Shown piece after piece: positions 61,921 through 64,000 of a DNA stretch of 64,000 nt. The notes beneath the pieces were generated by a model. That model did not search any database. It was not told where the DNA came from and saw only the letters and a program-made list of their open reading frames with translations. The stretch is from JASGCL01 sp965262775. Its GTDB lineage: Bacteria > Pseudomonadota > Alphaproteobacteria > JASGCL01. The stretch lies in contig CBDHFT010000006.1 in NCBI GenBank assembly GCA_965262775.1, forward strand, positions 62,001 to 126,000, written 5' to 3'. Positions within the stretch are counted from its first letter, which is position 1. Each line of letters begins with the position of its first letter. Made by a program: the position numbers and the translations under genes.

Positions 61921-62319
61921 TTATTTGCCGATGGTTACTTGCCACCATTTTGGGCGTTGGGAGATATAAGAATGACTGCGTGGTTGTAGTTCTTTTGCTT
62001 TTGGGTTATCAAACACACCCAACAACAGGGCAAGGGTATGGCCTTTATCAATGGCGCCAAGACTGCTACCGCATTTTTTGCAAAAGGCACGATAGGAATG
62101 GGCAGAGGAATCATAGGTAGCGGGCTGGTCGCCAACCCATGAAATATCATCTTTGGCAAGTTCTACCCATGAAACAGTTAAACCGCCAGTATGTTTTTGG
62201 CACATGGTGCAAGAACAGGTATGGGGTTTTGCGTCCGCCCCCTTGGCGATATTGGCGACAAAACGAACCGCGCCACATAAACAACCACCTGTAAATTGTT
62301 TTTTGGTTTCCTTTGCCAT
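61921..62319 (-). CDS. GFA-family (glutathione-dependent formaldehyde-activating enzyme-like) protein
   Basis: 132 residues. GGCLCGAVRF and CSCTMCQKHTGG are the two zinc-binding cysteine clusters, with CKKCGSSLG the third, as in the Gfa/CENP-V fold. Most bacterial members have unknown substrates; formaldehyde-glutathione adduct formation has been questioned even for the type member. Convergent with rpoH by 6 bases. Confidence 0.9.
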   Translation of the reverse strand: MAKETKKQFTGGCLCGAVRFVANIAKGADAKPHTCSCTMCQKHTGGLTVSWVELAKDDISWVGDQPATYDSSAHSYRAFCKKCGSSLGAIDKGHTLALLLGVFDNPKAKELQPRSHSYISQRPKWWQVTIGK

Positions 62320-62471
62320 GGTTATATTTTTTAAAAAAATATATTAACATGAGGATGGAGTCATTTCAAGGATAGTTGCGTCCCCTTTAAAACGGTAATA
62401 ATAGGCCAGTTAAACAACCGCCTTGCCAACCTACATTATTATGCTGGCGCCAATATTTTTTGGGAATATCT

Positions 62472-62548
<77 letters not shown>

Positions 62549-62678
62549 GTGCAAGAAATAAGATATTTTTTGACATAACTGGTTTTTTGCCTTATGGCAA
62601 GACCATAGAAAAGAAGTTGTCTATAGACAATTGCCTAAACCGTCATTATAATACCCATCAAATAAGGAGACAATTGCC

Positions 62679-62999
62679 ATGACCAATTTTCAAGACCGCC
62701 AACGGGCAGAAGAAAAAAAATATCAATTAAATAAAGAACAGGAATTTAAAGTCGTGATGCGACGCAACAAATTGTTTGCCGATTGGTTAGCGGACGAGGT
62801 GGCAATGGATAAAGACACCGCCCGCACCCGTATTATTGATGCCGATTTTGAAAAACCCGGTAGTGATGATGTCATTGCCGAGGCGATGAAAATAATCGCC
62901 GAGCAAGGGCAAGACAAAAAAATAAACGCTGATATTTTGAATAAAAAATTGCAAGAATACCACGCCATCGCCAAACAACAGGTTGTTGCCGAAATTTAA
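62679..62999 (+). CDS. DUF1476 protein, F1-ATPase zeta-type inhibitor
   Basis: 106 residues. TNFQDRQRAEEKKYQLNKEQEFKVVMRRNKLFADWLADEV is the family N-terminus that in Paracoccus zeta inserts into the F1 rotor interface and blocks ATP hydrolysis; the rest is a four-helix bundle. The family is restricted to alphaproteobacteria. Strong AAGGAG ribosome site. Followed closely by the CBP3-type chaperone gene. Confidence 0.9.
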   Translation: MTNFQDRQRAEEKKYQLNKEQEFKVVMRRNKLFADWLADEVAMDKDTARTRIIDADFEKPGSDDVIAEAMKIIAEQGQDKKINADILNKKLQEYHAIAKQQVVAEI

Positions 63000-63027
63000 T
63001 AGGCTTCACACACATGATAGGGTTGGC

Positions 63028-63573
63028 ATGATAAAGTTTGTCAGATTCATTATTTCTGCTATTCGCCAGCCCCGCCATCATAAAACAATGGCGCGGCAAT
63101 GGCTTTATGATTGTCATCAAGTGGCGTGGCAAAAAAAAATTATTGATATGTTGCTGGTAAGCAATAAGCGTGGCGATAATATCGAGGCCCGCACCAATTT
63201 ATTCGCGGTTTTTTTGGCAACCATGATGCAGGCGGTGCAGGATAGAAAATTACGCCAAGCCATCATGAACCAGGTGGTGTTTGAAATTGACGACGCCTAT
63301 CGCCTACAGGGCACTCATGACATGACGGTGGGGAAACGGGTTAAGGCCTTGGTGGCGAAACTTTACGCGCGATTGAACCGTTATCACGCGGCCTTGCAAA
63401 GCAAGGACAAGGATAAATTGCTCAAGCTGTTGGTTTTTTATTTTGGTGAAAAGCAAAAAAAACATTACCCGCAATTGGTTGATTATTTGTTTGCTTGCCA
63501 ACAACATTGGAAAAAAAATTGGCAACAACAGGATAAAGGAAGCGTTATAGAAAAAATGCCGCCTATCAAATAA
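63028..63573 (+). CDS. Ubiquinol-cytochrome c chaperone (CBP3-like)
   Basis: About 181 residues from ATG 63028 (frame opens at a TTG at 62983 inside the previous gene). The central segment MNQVVFEIDDAYRLQGTHDMTVGKRVKALVAKLYARLNRYHAAL matches the Ubiq_cyt_C_chap family, related to mitochondrial CBP3 that assists cytochrome b in complex III assembly. The N-terminal RxNLFAVFLATMMQAVQD segment also fits. Followed by a yceD-like gene, the standard alphaproteobacterial order. Its stop codon lies in the same frame as the next gene. Confidence 0.85.
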   Translation: MIKFVRFIISAIRQPRHHKTMARQWLYDCHQVAWQKKIIDMLLVSNKRGDNIEARTNLFAVFLATMMQAVQDRKLRQAIMNQVVFEIDDAYRLQGTHDMTVGKRVKALVAKLYARLNRYHAALQSKDKDKLLKLLVFYFGEKQKKHYPQLVDYLFACQQHWKKNWQQQDKGSVIEKMPPIK

Positions 63574-63591
63574 AAATTTGTCAAAACATCA

Positions 63592-64000
63592 TTGAAAAAA
63601 AATATTGTAAAAGAAAAAAAATCATCGGGCGTCTTAAAAAAAACGCCAACCCTTAGCCTGTATCGCAAGGGGGTGGTGGCATTGCGCGATGTGCAAAAAA
63701 AAGATATCGAGGTTTCTTGGCAATTTAATAAAACCGATAAAAAACAAGCTAGCATGTTGCAGGCTATCGAAAGTCGTTTACAGCTTATCGGCTTGAATCA
63801 TTTTCATGCGGATTTGGTTTGCACAAAATTGGACAATAAGATCTATTACCTAAGCGGCAGTTGGTCGGCGGTGGTTACCCAACAATGCGTGGTCAGCCTT
63901 GATGATTTTGAACAAACCTTGCGGGCCGACCTGCATCTTGATTTCATCGAGCAAAGGTTTTACGATGAAAAAAAGCATAAGGAGGTTGAACCGCTTGAAT
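63592..64000 (+). CDS. yceD: YceD/DUF177 family protein, 5' part (runs off the window)
   Basis: A frame open to the window edge, beginning at TTG 63592, 18 bases after the preceding stop. It reads TPTLSLYRKGVVALRD, DADLVCTKL-like HADLVCTKLDNKIYYLSGSW, and SAVVTQQCVVSLDDFEQTL, where the QxCVVSL segment is the YceD/DUF177 hallmark with its conserved cysteine. YceD acts near rRNA metabolism and usually precedes rpmF or plsX. No ATG is available near the start, so TTG is the best choice; the C-terminus is not in the window. Confidence 0.75.
   Translation, partial: MKKNIVKEKKSSGVLKKTPTLSLYRKGVVALRDVQKKDIEVSWQFNKTDKKQASMLQAIESRLQLIGLNHFHADLVCTKLDNKIYYLSGSWSAVVTQQCVVSLDDFEQTLRADLHLDFIEQRFYDEKKHKEVEPLE

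Overview
This window is ordinary chromosome from an alphaproteobacterium that I cannot place more precisely. Lineage markers are an NDUFA12-type complex I subunit, the DUF1476 zeta-type inhibitor of the F1-ATPase, a CBP3-type ubiquinol-cytochrome c chaperone followed by YceD/DUF177, a fabA-fabB-fabI operon, a ybjN-proC pair and paired MCE/MlaD genes. Biosynthesis genes (ilvB-ilvH, dapA, acs, sdaA, proC) argue against an extremely reduced obligate parasite. The DNA is moderately AT-rich, with several visibly more AT-rich insertions. All three tRNA genes found are arginine tRNAs (CCT, CCG, ACG) with encoded CCA ends.

Layout. 0-2.6 kb (minus strand): NDUFA12, two MCE-domain lipid-transport proteins and a GT4 glycosyltransferase. 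2.8-10.4 kb: serine dehydratase, then an envelope-glycan-like cluster (large polytopic membrane protein, small membrane protein, SDR epimerase, small protein, GMC oxidoreductase, and a convergent UbiA-family prenyltransferase). 10.6-15.9 kb: ilvBH, an acyltransferase with an apparent frameshift, tRNA-Arg(CCT) with a detached copy of its 3' end, a small lipoprotein and uppP. 16.1-17.9 kb: an AT-rich TcmP + Gp37/Gp68 (three-Cys) pair next to recA. 17.9-24.2 kb: recA, ridA, dapA, smpB, a Bor-type lipoprotein, an aminotransferase and an outer-membrane beta-barrel behind a near-consensus Fur box. 24.3-32.6 kb: acs, a VanX-like dipeptidase, higBA with an internal operator palindrome, mnmE, a DUF1905 protein, dnaN, rplY and an isoprenylcysteine-methyltransferase-like protein. 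32.6-42.1 kb: tRNA-Arg(CCG), an EptA-like transferase, proC-ybjN, mnmA and a fab operon carrying two extra genes (one DUF2335). 42.3-48.8 kb: an outer-membrane protein with dodecamer repeats in its leader, ettA, an Abi-family gene with an apparent frameshift, and uvrB. 48.9-60.3 kb: a surface-protein region with one decayed and three intact tandem paralogs of one beta-barrel family, a cadherin-repeat protein, an M15C peptidase, a gamma-carbonic anhydrase, three tandem paralogs of a second beta-barrel family and a coiled-coil beta-barrel protein. 60.6-64 kb: rpoH with a long repeat-bearing N-terminus, a GFA protein, tRNA-Arg(ACG), DUF1476, CBP3 and a partial yceD.

The most unusual content is the surface-antigen region (tandem paralogs, duplicated promoters/terminators, A8 tracts), the TcmP/three-Cys pair, the GMC/SDR/UbiA cluster, two apparent one-base frameshifts in host-interaction or defence type genes, and the two extra genes embedded in the fab operon. 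No CRISPR array, transposase, rRNA or replication origin was seen.
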